64,000 bases of DNA from Conservatibacter flavescens (GTDB taxonomy: Bacteria; Pseudomonadota; Gammaproteobacteria; Enterobacterales; Pasteurellaceae), in the NCBI RefSeq assembly GCF_002795425.1, contig NZ_PHHA01000003.1, forward strand, positions 1 to 64,000, in the 5' to 3' direction. This document shows positions 38,400-47,940 of this stretch, in pieces (the stretch's first letter is position 1; every line of letters begins with the position of its first letter). Made by a program: the position numbers and the translations under genes. A model generated the notes under the pieces. The model searched no databases and had not been told where the DNA came from. It was given only the letters and a program-made list of their open reading frames with translations.

Positions 38400-39257
38400 T
38401 TATTTGGTATATCGCGTAATATTGGCTTCATCAAAAGCTAATTTCACTTTCTCGGTTATGCCATAATAAACGCCCCAATAATCTGCCGTTCTCACCCAAG
38501 GGCGCACAAATAATTGAACACAATTGGTTGTCAATGCACCCACCACAATGAGCGGCGCCGGATTCGTTAATATTCGTGTCTCTTCCTCAAGGCATTTTTT
38601 GATAATCTCTTTAGCCTGTGCAATATCCACATCGTAGGCAATATCAAATGTTAAATCAACACGTCGCGTTTGGTTGCGCGAATAATTTGTAATACGATCC
38701 GCAAAAACTTTACCATTCGGCACTAATACCGATTTATTATCCCCTGTCCGTAATTCTAAAACCAATAGACCAATTTGGCGGACACTCCCTGCCGTCCCAC
38801 CGGCTTCGATATAGTCTCCCTTACGAAAAGGTTTAAAAATTAAAATCATCACACCCGCCGCAAAATTTTGCAGTGAGTTTTGTAAGGCTAAACCAACTGC
38901 TAACCCCGCAGCACCAATTAAAGCGACTAAAGAGGAAGTATTAATCCCGATTTGAGAAAGCGCTGCAATAATGACAATCAGCAAAAAGAGAAAATAGCTA
39001 ATTGAAGTCACGAAGCCTTGCAACATGTCATCTTTACTTGAATGACCAACGGCTGTGCCGAGCACGCGGCTCAATACTCGCGCTAAGGATTTCCCCACTA
39101 AATAAATGAGAATGGCAAAAAGGATTTTTGTGCCATAAGGGATAACCCAATCTGTTAAAAAGGAATGGAGGTTCATATGCTCCAATTGTTCCATAATCGC
39201 AGAAATTTGCGCTTGAATATCCATTTTTTCTGCGCTTTGTGTCGTATTTGTTGCCAC
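38400..39257 (-). CDS. mscS: Small-conductance mechanosensitive channel MscS
   Basis: A 285-residue inner-membrane channel that opens on osmotic downshock. Helix 3 and the following loop read LVALIGAAGLAVGLALQNSLQNFAAGVMILIFKPF with the Ala/Gly packing of the pore, then the beta domain (KGDYIEAGGTAGSV, VPNGKVFADRITNYSR). The frame is open to an ATG at 39365, but that would overlap the preceding gene by 49 bases. A GTG at 39257 follows AAAAGGGGAA and is chosen. Follows the lysophospholipase gene. Confidence 0.9.
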   Translation of the reverse strand: MATNTTQSAEKMDIQAQISAIMEQLEHMNLHSFLTDWVIPYGTKILFAILIYLVGKSLARVLSRVLGTAVGHSSKDDMLQGFVTSISYFLFLLIVIIAALSQIGINTSSLVALIGAAGLAVGLALQNSLQNFAAGVMILIFKPFRKGDYIEAGGTAGSVRQIGLLVLELRTGDNKSVLVPNGKVFADRITNYSRNQTRRVDLTFDIAYDVDIAQAKEIIKKCLEEETRILTNPAPLIVVGALTTNCVQLFVRPWVRTADYWGVYYGITEKVKLAFDEANITRYTK

Positions 39258-39316
39258 TGCATTTCCCCTTTTATCGTTGAATGAAAACACAATTTTAACA
39301 TATACGATTAGGCTTG

Positions 39317-40255
39317 TTACATAAAGAACGCAAAAATACGCTGCAGCGCCTGTTCTCGCACACAATCACGTTCAAATAGCACTTCATGCTTTGTATCGGT
39401 GATACGCCAAAGTTCTCCTTTGGGTAAAAGTGAAGTTAATTTAGGCAAGTCTTGATTATTCACAATTTTGTCTTGATCCGACTGTACAATCAGCACAGGG
39501 ATTTCAATACGAGGTAAAATCTGTGGTAACTGCTTAATGGCGTTTAAACAAAGATGTACCCAACGAAAGGTTGGCCCACCTAATCGAATAACCTTATTTT
39601 TACGTTGAATTCGATTATGCCATTTCATGCGTGTTTTACAGAAACTCAGATCATTGTGGTCTAAATGGGCTGGTTTATAAGAGGTTTTGCCGAAGACATA
39701 ACGTTTTCCTTGTCCAAATAATATCATTAAATTGATTGCTAACTCGTCGATAATTGGGCGCTGCAATAATAAACCAAAAAAAGGCGCAGAAAAGACCGCA
39801 CTTTTTATTTGATGATCATAATTTGCCAGATAAAAACTACTAATCAATGCCCCCATAGAGTGAGCCAGCAAATGTTGGCTTTGATACGGAAAAAGTGCGG
39901 TCACATTTTCAATAATTTTATGCATATCTTCGGCGTAAAAACGAAACTCATCGATATACCCTTTTTCAGGATCCGCAAGCAAACGCTGTGAATAGCCTTG
40001 ACCACGATGATCAAATACAAGAACATCATAACCCTGATGATAAAAATCAAAAGCAACCTCAGTCCATTTCAGCATGTTTTCCGCACGGCCATTAACAATA
40101 ATCAATAATTTACGGACCTCCGGACTATCATGGGTAAAATGCCGATAAGCAATCGAGACATGGCGCTGCCCTTGAAGATACTGAATGGGGAATTGCTCTG
40201 CAAATGGTAATAAAGTTTTGAGTGCAAATTCGCAAAATTGAGGTTCTCGTATCAT
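39317..40255 (-). CDS. PldB-like lysophospholipase (alpha/beta hydrolase)
   Basis: A 312-residue serine hydrolase of the lysophospholipase L2/monoacylglycerol lipase group. It has VNGRAENMLKWTEVA, DHRGQGYSQR, nucleophile elbow AHSMGALIS, Asp in QSDQDKIV and His in TKHEVLFE, so the triad is complete. No clear signal peptide; likely at the cytoplasmic face of the inner membrane. RKLLIIVNGRAE is the PldB-type oxyanion region. Two uptake words lie inside (near 39799 and 39892). Confidence 0.85.
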   Translation of the reverse strand: MIREPQFCEFALKTLLPFAEQFPIQYLQGQRHVSIAYRHFTHDSPEVRKLLIIVNGRAENMLKWTEVAFDFYHQGYDVLVFDHRGQGYSQRLLADPEKGYIDEFRFYAEDMHKIIENVTALFPYQSQHLLAHSMGALISSFYLANYDHQIKSAVFSAPFFGLLLQRPIIDELAINLMILFGQGKRYVFGKTSYKPAHLDHNDLSFCKTRMKWHNRIQRKNKVIRLGGPTFRWVHLCLNAIKQLPQILPRIEIPVLIVQSDQDKIVNNQDLPKLTSLLPKGELWRITDTKHEVLFERDCVREQALQRIFAFFM

Positions 40256-40280
40256 ATTAAACGCTCATCGTGATCGTGCA

Positions 40281-40697
40281 TTATTCCGATTTTTGTGCCA
40301 TTTTGGCTGCAACTTTTGCCAAAAACTCCGCTTCTGTAATTTTAGGCGTGTCATTAGCCAAAGCATAATAATTCGCCTTTTTATCAATAAACAGTTGTGC
40401 AGCTAAGGAGAAATCAGGTTCATCAAAAATACCTGCAGCCACATAATAATCATTACTCCCCAATAGATGTACATATAATGGTGTGCCACAATTTTTACAA
40501 AACGCGCGACTTGCCCACGGAGAAGATTGATAATGGGTAATATGCTCGTCCCCAGTGGTCTGAATGCCCTCACTATGAAGGGAAAACGCAGCGCCGCCTC
40601 CCGTTTGCTTACGGCAAATCCCACAATGACAAGCATTGAGTGCTTTATTAGAATGTGCCGTTAATGTAACCGCTCCACACAGACAATGACCTTGCAT
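40281..40697 (-). CDS. GFA-family zinc-binding protein (glutathione-dependent formaldehyde-activating-like)
   Basis: A 138-residue protein of the GFA/CENP-V fold. Zinc ligands are in GHCLCGAVTL, NACHCGICRKQTGG and FCKNCGTPLYVH. The family name comes from one Paracoccus enzyme; most members have no proven reaction. It lies 25 bases upstream of the PldB-like gene on the same strand and 67 bases after asd, with a terminator between asd and it. Confidence 0.88.
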   Translation of the reverse strand: MQGHCLCGAVTLTAHSNKALNACHCGICRKQTGGGAAFSLHSEGIQTTGDEHITHYQSSPWASRAFCKNCGTPLYVHLLGSNDYYVAAGIFDEPDFSLAAQLFIDKKANYYALANDTPKITEAEFLAKVAAKMAQKSE

Positions 40698-40735
40698 AAC
40701 ATTCCCTCACAAAATAAAAAGAGTATTAATAAATC

Positions 40736-40756
40736 GGGGTGTGATCCCCACACCCC
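40736..40756 (-). terminator. Terminator behind asd
   Basis: GGGGTGTG (40736-40743) pairs with CACACCCC (40749-40756) around a 5-base loop. On the minus strand the stem is followed by GATTTATTAATA. It lies 9 bases past the asd stop. Confidence 0.8.
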
Positions 40757-40764
40757 ATTTTCAT

Positions 40765-41877
40765 TTAAACGACCAATTGTTTTAAAATACGACGAATTGG
40801 CTCTGCCGCTCCCCATAATAATTGATCCCCTACAGTAAAGGCCGCTAAATATTCAGGCCCCATATTGAGTTTACGCAAGCGACCGACAGGGATACTCAAT
40901 GTGCCTGTGACTTTCGCCGGTGTTAATTCACGTAGGGTCGTTTCTTTGTCATTTGGAATGACTTTCACCCATTCATTATGAGCAGCAATAATTTGTTCAA
41001 TTTCCGCCAATGGTAAATCTTTTTTCAATTTAATGGTAAAGGCTTGGCTGTGGCAACGTAATGCACCGATACGCACACATAAACCATCTACAGGAATTGG
41101 CGCATCACTTAAACCTAAGATTTTGTTGGTTTCGGCATAACCTTTCCACTCTTCTTTCGTTTGGCCACTGTCTAATAATTTATCAATCCAAGGAATCAAT
41201 GAACCACCTAATGCCGCCCCAAAGTTTGCCGTTGGGAAGTCTTCTGCGCGCATAGTTGCGGTGACTTTACGTTCAATGTCTAAAATAGAAGAAGCCGGAT
41301 CCGCTAGCTCAGGTTTTACCGCATCACGCAATTCGCCCATTTGTTCGAGTAATTCACGCATATTTTTTGCGCCTGCACCAGAAGCTGCTTGATAAGTGGC
41401 AACCGATACCCACTCCACCAAATCTTTTTCAAACAAACCGCCGATTGCCATCAACATTAGGCTTACCGTACAGTTTCCGCCGACAAAGGTTTTAATACCG
41501 TTTTTCAAACCATCAGAAATCACATGTTGATTCACTGGGTCGAGTACAATAATAGCCTCTTTTTCCATACGTAATGCTGAAGCGGCATCAATCCAATAGC
41601 CTTCCCAACCTGCAGCACGCAGTTTTGGATATACGGCATTAGTATAATCACCCCCTTGGCAAGTCACGATAATATCTTGAGTTTTTAATGCCTCAATGTC
41701 ATTAGCATCGAGTAATACACCGGCTTCCTTGCCCCCAAATGATGGCGCTTTTTGTCCCGCTTGTGAAGTGGTAAAAAAAGTTGGCGCAATATTCGCAAAA
41801 TCCTGTTCTTCAACCATTCGATCCATTAACACTGAACCAACCATACCGCGCCAGCCAACAAAACCTACTTTTTTCAT
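40765..41877 (-). CDS. asd: Aspartate-semialdehyde dehydrogenase
   Basis: Reduces aspartyl phosphate to aspartate semialdehyde, the branch point to lysine/diaminopimelate, threonine and methionine. At 370 residues it is nearly collinear with E. coli Asd. NADP loop is [11 protein letters not shown], catalytic cysteine in [13 protein letters not shown], catalytic His in [19 protein letters not shown]. Monocistronic, with terminator behind it. No lysine riboswitch or other leader is visible in the 146 bases upstream. Confidence 0.98.
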   Translation of the reverse strand: MKKVGFVGWRGMVGSVLMDRMVEEQDFANIAPTFFTTSQAGQKAPSFGGKEAGVLLDANDIEALKTQDIIVTCQGGDYTNAVYPKLRAAGWEGYWIDAASALRMEKEAIIVLDPVNQHVISDGLKNGIKTFVGGNCTVSLMLMAIGGLFEKDLVEWVSVATYQAASGAGAKNMRELLEQMGELRDAVKPELADPASSILDIERKVTATMRAEDFPTANFGAALGGSLIPWIDKLLDSGQTKEEWKGYAETNKILGLSDAPIPVDGLCVRIGALRCHSQAFTIKLKKDLPLAEIEQIIAAHNEWVKVIPNDKETTLRELTPAKVTGTLSIPVGRLRKLNMGPEYLAAFTVGDQLLWGAAEPIRRILKQLVV

Positions 41878-41993
41878 GATACTTTCCTTTTTTAGTTAAA
41901 ATGCGAAATGTGTTTACATAACTCATTAATTACAAGATATATCATATAAAATCAAGCAATTTTCAAAAAAAGTTGAAAAAATTCCATGAATAT

Positions 41994-42017
41994 AAAAAAA
42001 CGCACCAAACGGTGCGT
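41994..42017 (-). terminator. Rho-independent terminator of the YgiW-type gene
   Basis: On the minus strand ACGCACC-GTTT-GGTGCGT is followed at once by seven T residues (A 41994-42000 on the plus strand; the last base also pairs in the stem). It lies 7 bases behind the stop codon. Confidence 0.92.
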
Positions 42018-42023
42018 CATCAA

Positions 42024-42389
42024 TTAATTTAATTTTTGTAGCTGTTTCACATCGATAGTGGTTTTTTCAAAACGCTCATTATCAATTTCACCATAAATAC
42101 GAACTTTATCTGTAGGATTTACCGTTTGATTACGCCAAACATCATCATCAATTTCAGCTTTAATCGTACCTGTATTATCTTGGAACAAGTAATCATCATC
42201 GCCCAAACGTTTAGCAATGGTTCCTTCAATGCTTACATAGCTGTTATCTTTTGCTTTTAATGCTTGCGCAACGGTCATTTGTTGCACTTGACCGGCAAAC
42301 CCACCATTGTTTTGTCCATTATCGTTAAAATTTGCAAATGCTGTTGTTGAAAGCGCTAAAAGTGCGGTAACAGTTAATAATTTTTTCAT
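42024..42389 (-). CDS. Periplasmic OB-fold stress protein, YgiW/BOF family
   Basis: A 121-residue protein with signal peptide (MKKLLTVTALLALSTTAFA) and one bacterial OB-fold domain: VAQALKAKDNSYVSIEGTIAKRLGDDDYLFQDNTGTIKAEID, then VRIYGEIDNE. E. coli YgiW and relatives take part in stress and cation or quorum responses; the ligand is unknown. Monocistronic with its own terminator. An uptake word lies in the signal-peptide region (near 42360). Confidence 0.88.
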   Translation of the reverse strand: MKKLLTVTALLALSTTAFANFNDNGQNNGGFAGQVQQMTVAQALKAKDNSYVSIEGTIAKRLGDDDYLFQDNTGTIKAEIDDDVWRNQTVNPTDKVRIYGEIDNERFEKTTIDVKQLQKLN

Positions 42390-42522
42390 AAAGATTTCCT
42401 AAATTTCCTAAATCAGTGAATAATAACACAAACCACATTGTGTGCTTTGATGAGTTTTATTATAGTCATAAATATTAAGAGAATATTAAGAAATCTAACA
42501 TTAGCAAAATTAAGGTGACATT

Positions 42523-43026
42523 ATGGCCGATCCACATATTCAATCCCCGATGGACATTTGGGATTATCTTACCGTAATCATTTACCGCACAGGCTTTGTC
42601 ATTGCGACACTTTCCGTCGCACTACTGCCCTATTATCCACGTGCAGAACTCGGTATTTTACTTGCTGCGAGCTGCTGTGCTTCCTCATTACACATTTATC
42701 TCAAGCAATTTCGCTTGCTACTACAAATGGCAACATGGACCGCCTTAATCCTCTTTGTTTTCGGCTTTCCAAATCTTGCGTTAGATGGGGCTTTTGTCAC
42801 CTTAGGTGGGTTATGTTTTAAAGAATATTATTGTTTCAGAATACCCGGATTAAACGCTCAAAGTGTATTTTTTGCTTTGTTATGGTTATGCCTCCAAGCC
42901 CATTTTATGATTGGTGTTCAAATTCTATCTCTCATTATCGCCGCCCTTTTACTCCTCTTGAGCATACAAAAATGGCGCATGCCTTTACATTTTGATATTG
43001 GCGATAAGCGTAAATACGAAGTCTAA
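42523..43026 (+). CDS. DUF2301 inner-membrane protein
   Basis: A 167-residue protein with about five hydrophobic helices. It begins MADPHIQSPMDIWDYLTVIIYRTGFVIA, the characteristic opening of DUF2301 (COG5413) proteins, and contains GFPNLALDGAFVTLGGLCFKEYYCFR. No reaction is known for the family. Its terminator contains an uptake word. Confidence 0.82.
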   Translation: MADPHIQSPMDIWDYLTVIIYRTGFVIATLSVALLPYYPRAELGILLAASCCASSLHIYLKQFRLLLQMATWTALILFVFGFPNLALDGAFVTLGGLCFKEYYCFRIPGLNAQSVFFALLWLCLQAHFMIGVQILSLIIAALLLLLSIQKWRMPLHFDIGDKRKYEV

Positions 43027-43036
43027 GGCTATGCCT

Positions 43037-43073
43037 AAAAAAAGAAGAAAGTGCGGTGCATTTTCTTCTTTTT
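43037..43073 (+). terminator. Terminator with an uptake word in its loop
   Basis: A-rich arm ending AAGAAGAAA (43042-43050) pairs with TTTTCTTCTT (43061-43070) followed by further T; the loop is the rest of an uptake word (AAGTGCGGT, 43049-43057). Serves the DUF2301 gene and, in reverse, the deoxyribose genes that converge on it. Confidence 0.75.
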
Positions 43074-43088
43074 ATTGCCTACTGGGGA

Positions 43089-44102
43089 CTAAGCAATCCC
43101 AGTCGTCACCTCAAAACATCGCGTTTCATGTGGTTTAAGCATAATCAAACTCCCTGATTGTTTGGCTGCTAAAAAACCTTCTGGACGACAAGTTGCCGGC
43201 AGAACAAAAGCCCCCACTTGTTGATCCTCATTATATAAAATCCAACGAGTCGCATAATTAAATTGTGCCGAAGAAAAACGTGTAACGTAACTATGCCCAG
43301 CCGGTGAAACCATTTTATACTCTAAATGCGCTTGATATTGCTGTAAGTTATCCATAAAAAACACGATTTCAGGATTATACAATGCATCATTTTCTAAGCC
43401 GTTTAAAGTATGTTCACCTTGTTTCAATTTTTCATTGAACGCTAACCACTGAGCAGTAGGCGTAACATGTGCCGGAATGCTTTCACGTAAAACTATCGCA
43501 CTGTCAGGGATATTTTGACTAAATGTTGCTCCGTGTTCATAACAATAATTCATGTGGCACATATATTGTAAAGGCATGTCTACATTCGCGAGGTTCGTGA
43601 CTTGCATACGTATATCAAACAAAGTACTGTGGGAATGTAACATAACTTGAGGTTCCGCAAGATAGTGGTCCCCAAATCCTTTCACATATTCAACGCTGCC
43701 ACCAACACCAAGACGATTATCTTCAAGAATTAACCACGCCTTATCCATAGGCGCACAAGGCATTTCACCATGCAAAGCATGATCATCATCAGGACTTGGA
43801 CAACCATTACGGATCAAACCAGAATGAAAAGCGAAACAACCATAAGTATCAATAATATTATTCCCCCATTTGGGTTCGGTGAACATGTTCTTCATTTTCA
43901 GATTATGTCCTCGAAATTCCGCTTCCCAAATGATTTGGCCATAGAAAGGTAACACAGTGATAAACCCTTGACTATTTGATAGGTTAAGCCCTTCGATACC
44001 ACTAGAAAATTTGAAACTTGTTACGGTAAATTCCCCATTGCGAAAGATAATTTGTGGTTTTTCAGAAAACTGTTGTTTTGATAAATAAATGTAGCTAGAC
44101 AT
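43089..44102 (-). CDS. Probable deoxyribose mutarotase DeoM/DeoX (DUF4432, aldose-1-epimerase-like)
   Basis: A 337-residue beta-sandwich protein of the galactose-mutarotase superfamily: LHGEMPCAPMDKAWL with a His in the usual active-site place, PLQYMCHMNYCYEHG and a further His/Arg set. The equivalent gene in Salmonella and pathogenic E. coli deoxyribose operons (deoX, now mutarotase deoM) lies in the same company, deoK-deoP. It probably interconverts the anomers of free 2-deoxyribose. Starts 12 bases after deoP; last gene of the deoK-deoP-deoM transcript. Confidence 0.75.
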   Translation of the reverse strand: MSSYIYLSKQQFSEKPQIIFRNGEFTVTSFKFSSGIEGLNLSNSQGFITVLPFYGQIIWEAEFRGHNLKMKNMFTEPKWGNNIIDTYGCFAFHSGLIRNGCPSPDDDHALHGEMPCAPMDKAWLILEDNRLGVGGSVEYVKGFGDHYLAEPQVMLHSHSTLFDIRMQVTNLANVDMPLQYMCHMNYCYEHGATFSQNIPDSAIVLRESIPAHVTPTAQWLAFNEKLKQGEHTLNGLENDALYNPEIVFFMDNLQQYQAHLEYKMVSPAGHSYVTRFSSAQFNYATRWILYNEDQQVGAFVLPATCRPEGFLAAKQSGSLIMLKPHETRCFEVTTGIA

Positions 44103-44114
44103 ATTCCCTCCTGA

Positions 44115-45401
44115 TTATTGTGTTCTATACTTATCAAAGAAGTAATAACCCACATACACAAAACAAAATAACGGCACAATAAATGCAAGCTGCAATGAGC
44201 CGAGTACATCTGAAACATAGCCATGAATCGCAGGAACAACGGCGGCACCGATAATCGACATCACCACCACAGCGCCCGCAACTTCGCGATGTTCTTGTTC
44301 AACGGTTTCTAACACTGAAGCATAAATCGTTGCCCAACAAGGCCCAAATAATACGCTCGCGAAAATGGCCGCATAAACCGCTGAGAAATCATGGATAAAC
44401 GCAGTATATGCCAAGGCGATAACCCCCAAAATGGAATACCCAAGTAGCACTAACTCAGATTTGAACTTAGTCATTAAGAAATTGGCTACAAATTTACCCA
44501 CAAAAAATCCAATAAAACTATATACCATAAAATTTGAGGCCTCCCGTTCATTCATGTCGCTTAGCGTCAGCGCTAAACGAATCGTAAAAGACCACACCGC
44601 CACCTGCATTCCCACATATAAAAATTGCGCGATGATTCCTTTCTTAAACGGTGTATTTTTGGCTAAGTACTTTAAAGTGTCGATAAAATGAATATCTTTT
44701 TTATTGAGGGTATCTTGCGCTGTTTTGCATTTAGGGAATTGAGTGATTAAAAACAATAAAGTCACACCAATGAGCACAAAAATCAGATATTTATAGGGCT
44801 GTAACGTATGTTCTAGCATGGCCAATTTAAAGTCATGAATTTGCTCAGGTGTCATACCAGCCATTTGCTCATGCAAACTCGCCCCTTCTTGGAAAATAAG
44901 ATATTTTCCTAACAAAATACCGGCAATCGCGCCTACAGGGTAGAAAGTTTGGCTGATATTAAGCCTTAATGTAGCATAATCTTTATGGCCAATCATTGAA
45001 CTATAGGTATTCGCCGCAGTTTCTAAGAAACTTAAACCAATGGCAATAGAAAAAATTGCCGCTAAAAACATCGTATAGGTTGCCATATGCGAAGCAGGAT
45101 AGAACATGGAACAGCCCACAATATACAGTGTTAACCCAATAAGTATTGCAATTTTATAGCTGGTTTTTTTAATGACTAATGAAGCTGGAATGGCGATGAG
45201 AAAATAGCCACCATAAAATGCACTTTGCACTAATGCACTCGCGAAATCACTGAGCGTAAATACACTTTTAAACTGGGTGATGAGAATGTCATTTAAGCTG
45301 GCAGCCGCGCCCCAAAGAGGAAATAAGCAAGATAATAAAATAAACTGGAAAAGCGGTGTTCTATTTAAATAACCATCCGGCATTTGAATGATATTTTTCA
45401 T
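44115..45401 (-). CDS. deoP: Deoxyribose:H+ symporter DeoP (FucP family)
   Basis: A 428-residue, 12-helix MFS protein of the fucose/galactose:H+ symporter family. It has FALWG-like FPLWGAAASLNDILI at the N-terminus and the FLETAANTYSSMIG motif of FucP. Its place between deoK and the mutarotase makes 2-deoxyribose the likely substrate instead of fucose, and a second, distinct FucP lies in the fucose cluster at 47941. Starts 9 bases after deoK. Confidence 0.85.
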   Translation of the reverse strand: MKNIIQMPDGYLNRTPLFQFILLSCLFPLWGAAASLNDILITQFKSVFTLSDFASALVQSAFYGGYFLIAIPASLVIKKTSYKIAILIGLTLYIVGCSMFYPASHMATYTMFLAAIFSIAIGLSFLETAANTYSSMIGHKDYATLRLNISQTFYPVGAIAGILLGKYLIFQEGASLHEQMAGMTPEQIHDFKLAMLEHTLQPYKYLIFVLIGVTLLFLITQFPKCKTAQDTLNKKDIHFIDTLKYLAKNTPFKKGIIAQFLYVGMQVAVWSFTIRLALTLSDMNEREASNFMVYSFIGFFVGKFVANFLMTKFKSELVLLGYSILGVIALAYTAFIHDFSAVYAAIFASVLFGPCWATIYASVLETVEQEHREVAGAVVVMSIIGAAVVPAIHGYVSDVLGSLQLAFIVPLFCFVYVGYYFFDKYRTQ

Positions 45402-45410
45402 AAACTCCCC

Positions 45411-46334
45411 CTAACATTGATGTTGTTGTTTCAATTGTTCAAATTGATCTTTATTTGGGTAAGAAGATTGTGTGCCCTGTCCTGTTACGCTATATGCCGC
45501 AAATAAAGACGCCATTTTCATTGATTCTGCAATATCGTGTGATTGGATATAGTGATAAGCAAAACAGCCAATAAACGCATCTCCTGCGCCACTCGTATCC
45601 ACCGCCTTAACCGGATAAGGCTCAATAAAGACTTTCTTATCCTCCGTTAACCAAACAGCCCCTTTATCCCCTAATGTGACAATCAAATTTTTTAACCCTT
45701 TAGATAAGAGCACACTGGCAGCCGCTTGAATTTCCTCCATGCTTTGTACCGGTAAGCCCGTTAAAATTTCAAGTTCCGTTTCATTCGGCATAAAAAAATC
45801 ACAATGACAAGCATAACGAATATCTAAGGTTTTACTTGCTGGTGCAGGATTTAAAATCACTTGAATACCATGTGAATTGGCAAAATCAATGGCGTAATAA
45901 ACAGTTTCTAACGGAATTTCGAGTTGTAGAATAAAGAGTTTACATTGTTTTAACTGCTCTGCTGCGCGATCAATATCAGCAGGCTTTAAATATTGATTTG
46001 CCCCTTTGATAATTAAAATCCGGTTTTGCGAGGATTGATCCACAAAAATAGGCGCAACACCGCTAGACACTCCCTCTACGGATTCGACATAGTCCGTATT
46101 AATCCCATATTGTTTCAAATTTCGAATAGTGTTTTCCGCAAATATATCATCGCCCACTTTAGTCAGCATCATAACCTTTGCCCCTAATGTCGCTGCAGCA
46201 ACCGCTTGGTTTGCCCCTTTACCACCACAACCCATTTTGAAATCAGGCGCTTCTAAGGTTTCCCCCATTTTCGGCATATCATTAATATACGCGATAAGAT
46301 CAACCATATTTGACCCAATAACAGCAATATCCAT
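45411..46334 (-). CDS. deoK: Deoxyribokinase (PfkB/ribokinase family)
   Basis: Phosphorylates 2-deoxyribose to 2-deoxyribose 5-phosphate, the substrate of DeoC encoded divergently. A 307-residue PfkB sugar kinase: GGKGANQAVAAATLGA near the N-terminus, catalytic DTSGAGDAFIGCFAY near the C-terminus. The ATG at 46334 (MDIAVIGSNMVD) has AGGAGGG just upstream; the frame runs further upstream without support. Ribokinase is the alternative, but the genes around it favour deoxyribose. Confidence 0.85.
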   Translation of the reverse strand: MDIAVIGSNMVDLIAYINDMPKMGETLEAPDFKMGCGGKGANQAVAAATLGAKVMMLTKVGDDIFAENTIRNLKQYGINTDYVESVEGVSSGVAPIFVDQSSQNRILIIKGANQYLKPADIDRAAEQLKQCKLFILQLEIPLETVYYAIDFANSHGIQVILNPAPASKTLDIRYACHCDFFMPNETELEILTGLPVQSMEEIQAAASVLLSKGLKNLIVTLGDKGAVWLTEDKKVFIEPYPVKAVDTSGAGDAFIGCFAYHYIQSHDIAESMKMASLFAAYSVTGQGTQSSYPNKDQFEQLKQQHQC

Positions 46335-46415
46335 TGTTACCCTCCTAATGATAATAATGTTATTAAAATAACAAATAATAATAAAAATACTATATAATAA
46401 ATAAAATGTTAAAAA

Positions 46416-46431
46416 AGTTACACAGATCACA
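46416..46431. promoter_or_regulatory. CRP-like site between deoK and deoC
   Basis: AGTTA-CACAGA-TCACA matches the CRP consensus TGTGA-N6-TCACA at 8 of 10 bases (one half perfect). It lies in the 163-base gap between the divergent deoK and deoC starts, 67 bases before deoC. The gap is very AT-rich and should also hold the DeoQ operators, which I could not define. Confidence 0.6.
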
Positions 46432-46497
46432 GTTTTGAAAAATTCATGGTGTATGATATAAATAAACCTGAAATAATCTCAAAGAAGGAGAAGAGAT

Positions 46498-47172
46498 ATG
46501 CAAGTAGAAAATATTGCGCAATACATTGATCATACGGCTCTAACTGCGGAAAAAAACGAGCAGGATATTATTAAATTATGTGATGAAGCACTAGAACATC
46601 AGTTTTACTCTGTTTGTATTAACCCTTGTCATATTCCATTAGCAAAACAAAAACTACAACATAGCAATGTGAAAATTTGCACAGTCATTGGATTTCCATT
46701 AGGTGCAAACTCCACTGCGGTGAAAGCATTTGAAACCCAAGATGCGATTAAGATGGGCGCAGAGGAAATCGATATGGTCATCAATGTAGGCTGGATTAAA
46801 TCGGGTAACTGGCAAGGCGTGAAAGAGGATATTGAACAAGTACTTAAAGCCTGTAACGGTGTATTGCTCAAAGTTATTTTAGAAACCTGCTTATTAACCA
46901 AAGCAGAAATTATTCAAGCATGTGAAATTTGCAAAGCATTGAATGTGGGATTTGTTAAAACATCAACAGGTTTTAATAAGGGCGGCGCCACTGTTGAAGA
47001 TATCGCCCTAATGCGCAATACTGTCGGTCCTCATATTGGGGTGAAAGCTTCTGGTGGCGTGCGTGATAGTGCAACCGCTATGGCGATGATTAATGCTGGC
47101 GCGACCCGTATTGGTGCCAGTGCAGGGATTGCGATTGTTCACGGTTTGCAGGATAATTCCAGTAATTATTAA
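46498..47172 (+). CDS. deoC: Deoxyribose-phosphate aldolase
   Basis: Cleaves 2-deoxyribose 5-phosphate to acetaldehyde and glyceraldehyde 3-phosphate. A 224-residue class I aldolase: VIGFPLGAN, EIDMVINVGWIKSG, the Schiff-base lysine in GFVKTSTGF, GVKASGGVRD and the phosphate site GATRIGASAG. Good ribosome site (AAGGAGAAGAG). Divergent from deoK and followed 18 bases later by the DeoR-family regulator. Confidence 0.97.
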   Translation: MQVENIAQYIDHTALTAEKNEQDIIKLCDEALEHQFYSVCINPCHIPLAKQKLQHSNVKICTVIGFPLGANSTAVKAFETQDAIKMGAEEIDMVINVGWIKSGNWQGVKEDIEQVLKACNGVLLKVILETCLLTKAEIIQACEICKALNVGFVKTSTGFNKGGATVEDIALMRNTVGPHIGVKASGGVRDSATAMAMINAGATRIGASAGIAIVHGLQDNSSNY

Positions 47173-47190
47173 CCATTTTAGGGATTAGCC

Positions 47191-47895
47191 ATGGACAATA
47201 AAGTAAGTGCAAGAATCCAAAAATTAGAATTTTTGCTTAAGCAGATGGATAAAATCCATCTGCGTGATGCGGCTGAAATTTTAAATGTTTCAGAAATGAC
47301 CATTCGACGCGATCTGAATCAACAAAATAGCGCACTCGTTTTATTGGGAGGGTACATTGTTAAAGACTCACAACACGTTAATCCCCATAATTACTTCATT
47401 CTAGAACAACAAACCAAACATATTGCGGAAAAAATGGAAATTGGGAAAAAAGCGGCAGCTTTAGTGGAGGAAAATGATATTATTTTTTTCGACTGCGGCT
47501 CGACTATTCCTTTTATTGCCTCGCAAATCCCCAATGACATCAAATTTACAGCCGTTTGCTGTTCAATAAATACCTTTATGATTTTGCAGGAAAAAAGCCA
47601 ATGTGACGTTATTTTGTGTGGGGGACAATATTCACGCAGCAACTCCTTCTTTTCACCTATCAGTGTCGCAAATGAATTAAAAAGTATTTGCACCTCTAAA
47701 GCCTTTATTTCCGCCGCTGGGGTTGATGAAAAACACGGTGTCACATGTTTTAATTTTGATGAAGTAAAAATCAAACATCAGGCAATGGCAAAAGCCAAGC
47801 AAACTATTCTAGTCTTTGATCAATCGAAAATAAATAAAGTACAAAAAGCCTATATTGGTGAATTAGATGAGTTCGATGTAGTGATTTCACAGTAA
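47191..47895 (+). CDS. DeoR-family repressor of the deoxyribose genes (DeoQ-like)
   Basis: A 234-residue regulator. N-terminal winged helix (LRDAAEILNVSEMTIRRDLNQ) and C-terminal phosphosugar-binding domain (DCGSTIPFIA, KAFISAAGVDEKHGVTCFN, FDQSKINKV). By position and family it is the counterpart of DeoQ of enterobacterial deoK operons, with deoxyribose or its 5-phosphate as probable inducer. Followed directly by a terminator. Confidence 0.85.
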   Translation: MDNKVSARIQKLEFLLKQMDKIHLRDAAEILNVSEMTIRRDLNQQNSALVLLGGYIVKDSQHVNPHNYFILEQQTKHIAEKMEIGKKAAALVEENDIIFFDCGSTIPFIASQIPNDIKFTAVCCSINTFMILQEKSQCDVILCGGQYSRSNSFFSPISVANELKSICTSKAFISAAGVDEKHGVTCFNFDEVKIKHQAMAKAKQTILVFDQSKINKVQKAYIGELDEFDVVISQ

Positions 47896-47899
47896 AAAT

Positions 47900-47936
47900 A
47901 AGGAAGAAAGTGCGGTACATTTTCTTCCTTTTTTCT
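47900..47936 (+). terminator. Terminator with an uptake word in its loop
   Basis: AAGGAAGAAA (47900-47909) pairs with TTTTCTTCCTT (47920-47930) and is followed by TTTTT. The loop is the rest of an uptake word (AAGTGCGGT from 47908). Lies 5 bases behind the regulator stop and just before the convergent fucP stop; the same design as at 43037. Confidence 0.88.
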
Positions 47937-47940
47937 TATA

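Noticed and set aside
41878-42023. Possible lysine riboswitch or leader before asd
   Set aside because: Only 146 bases, AT-rich, with no conserved helices; the one clear hairpin is the terminator of the neighbouring gene.
45411-46334. Reading deoK as ribokinase rbsK and deoP as a second fucose permease
   Set aside because: Linkage to deoC, a DeoR-type regulator and the DUF4432 mutarotase fits the deoxyribose operon better; no ribose ABC genes are near.
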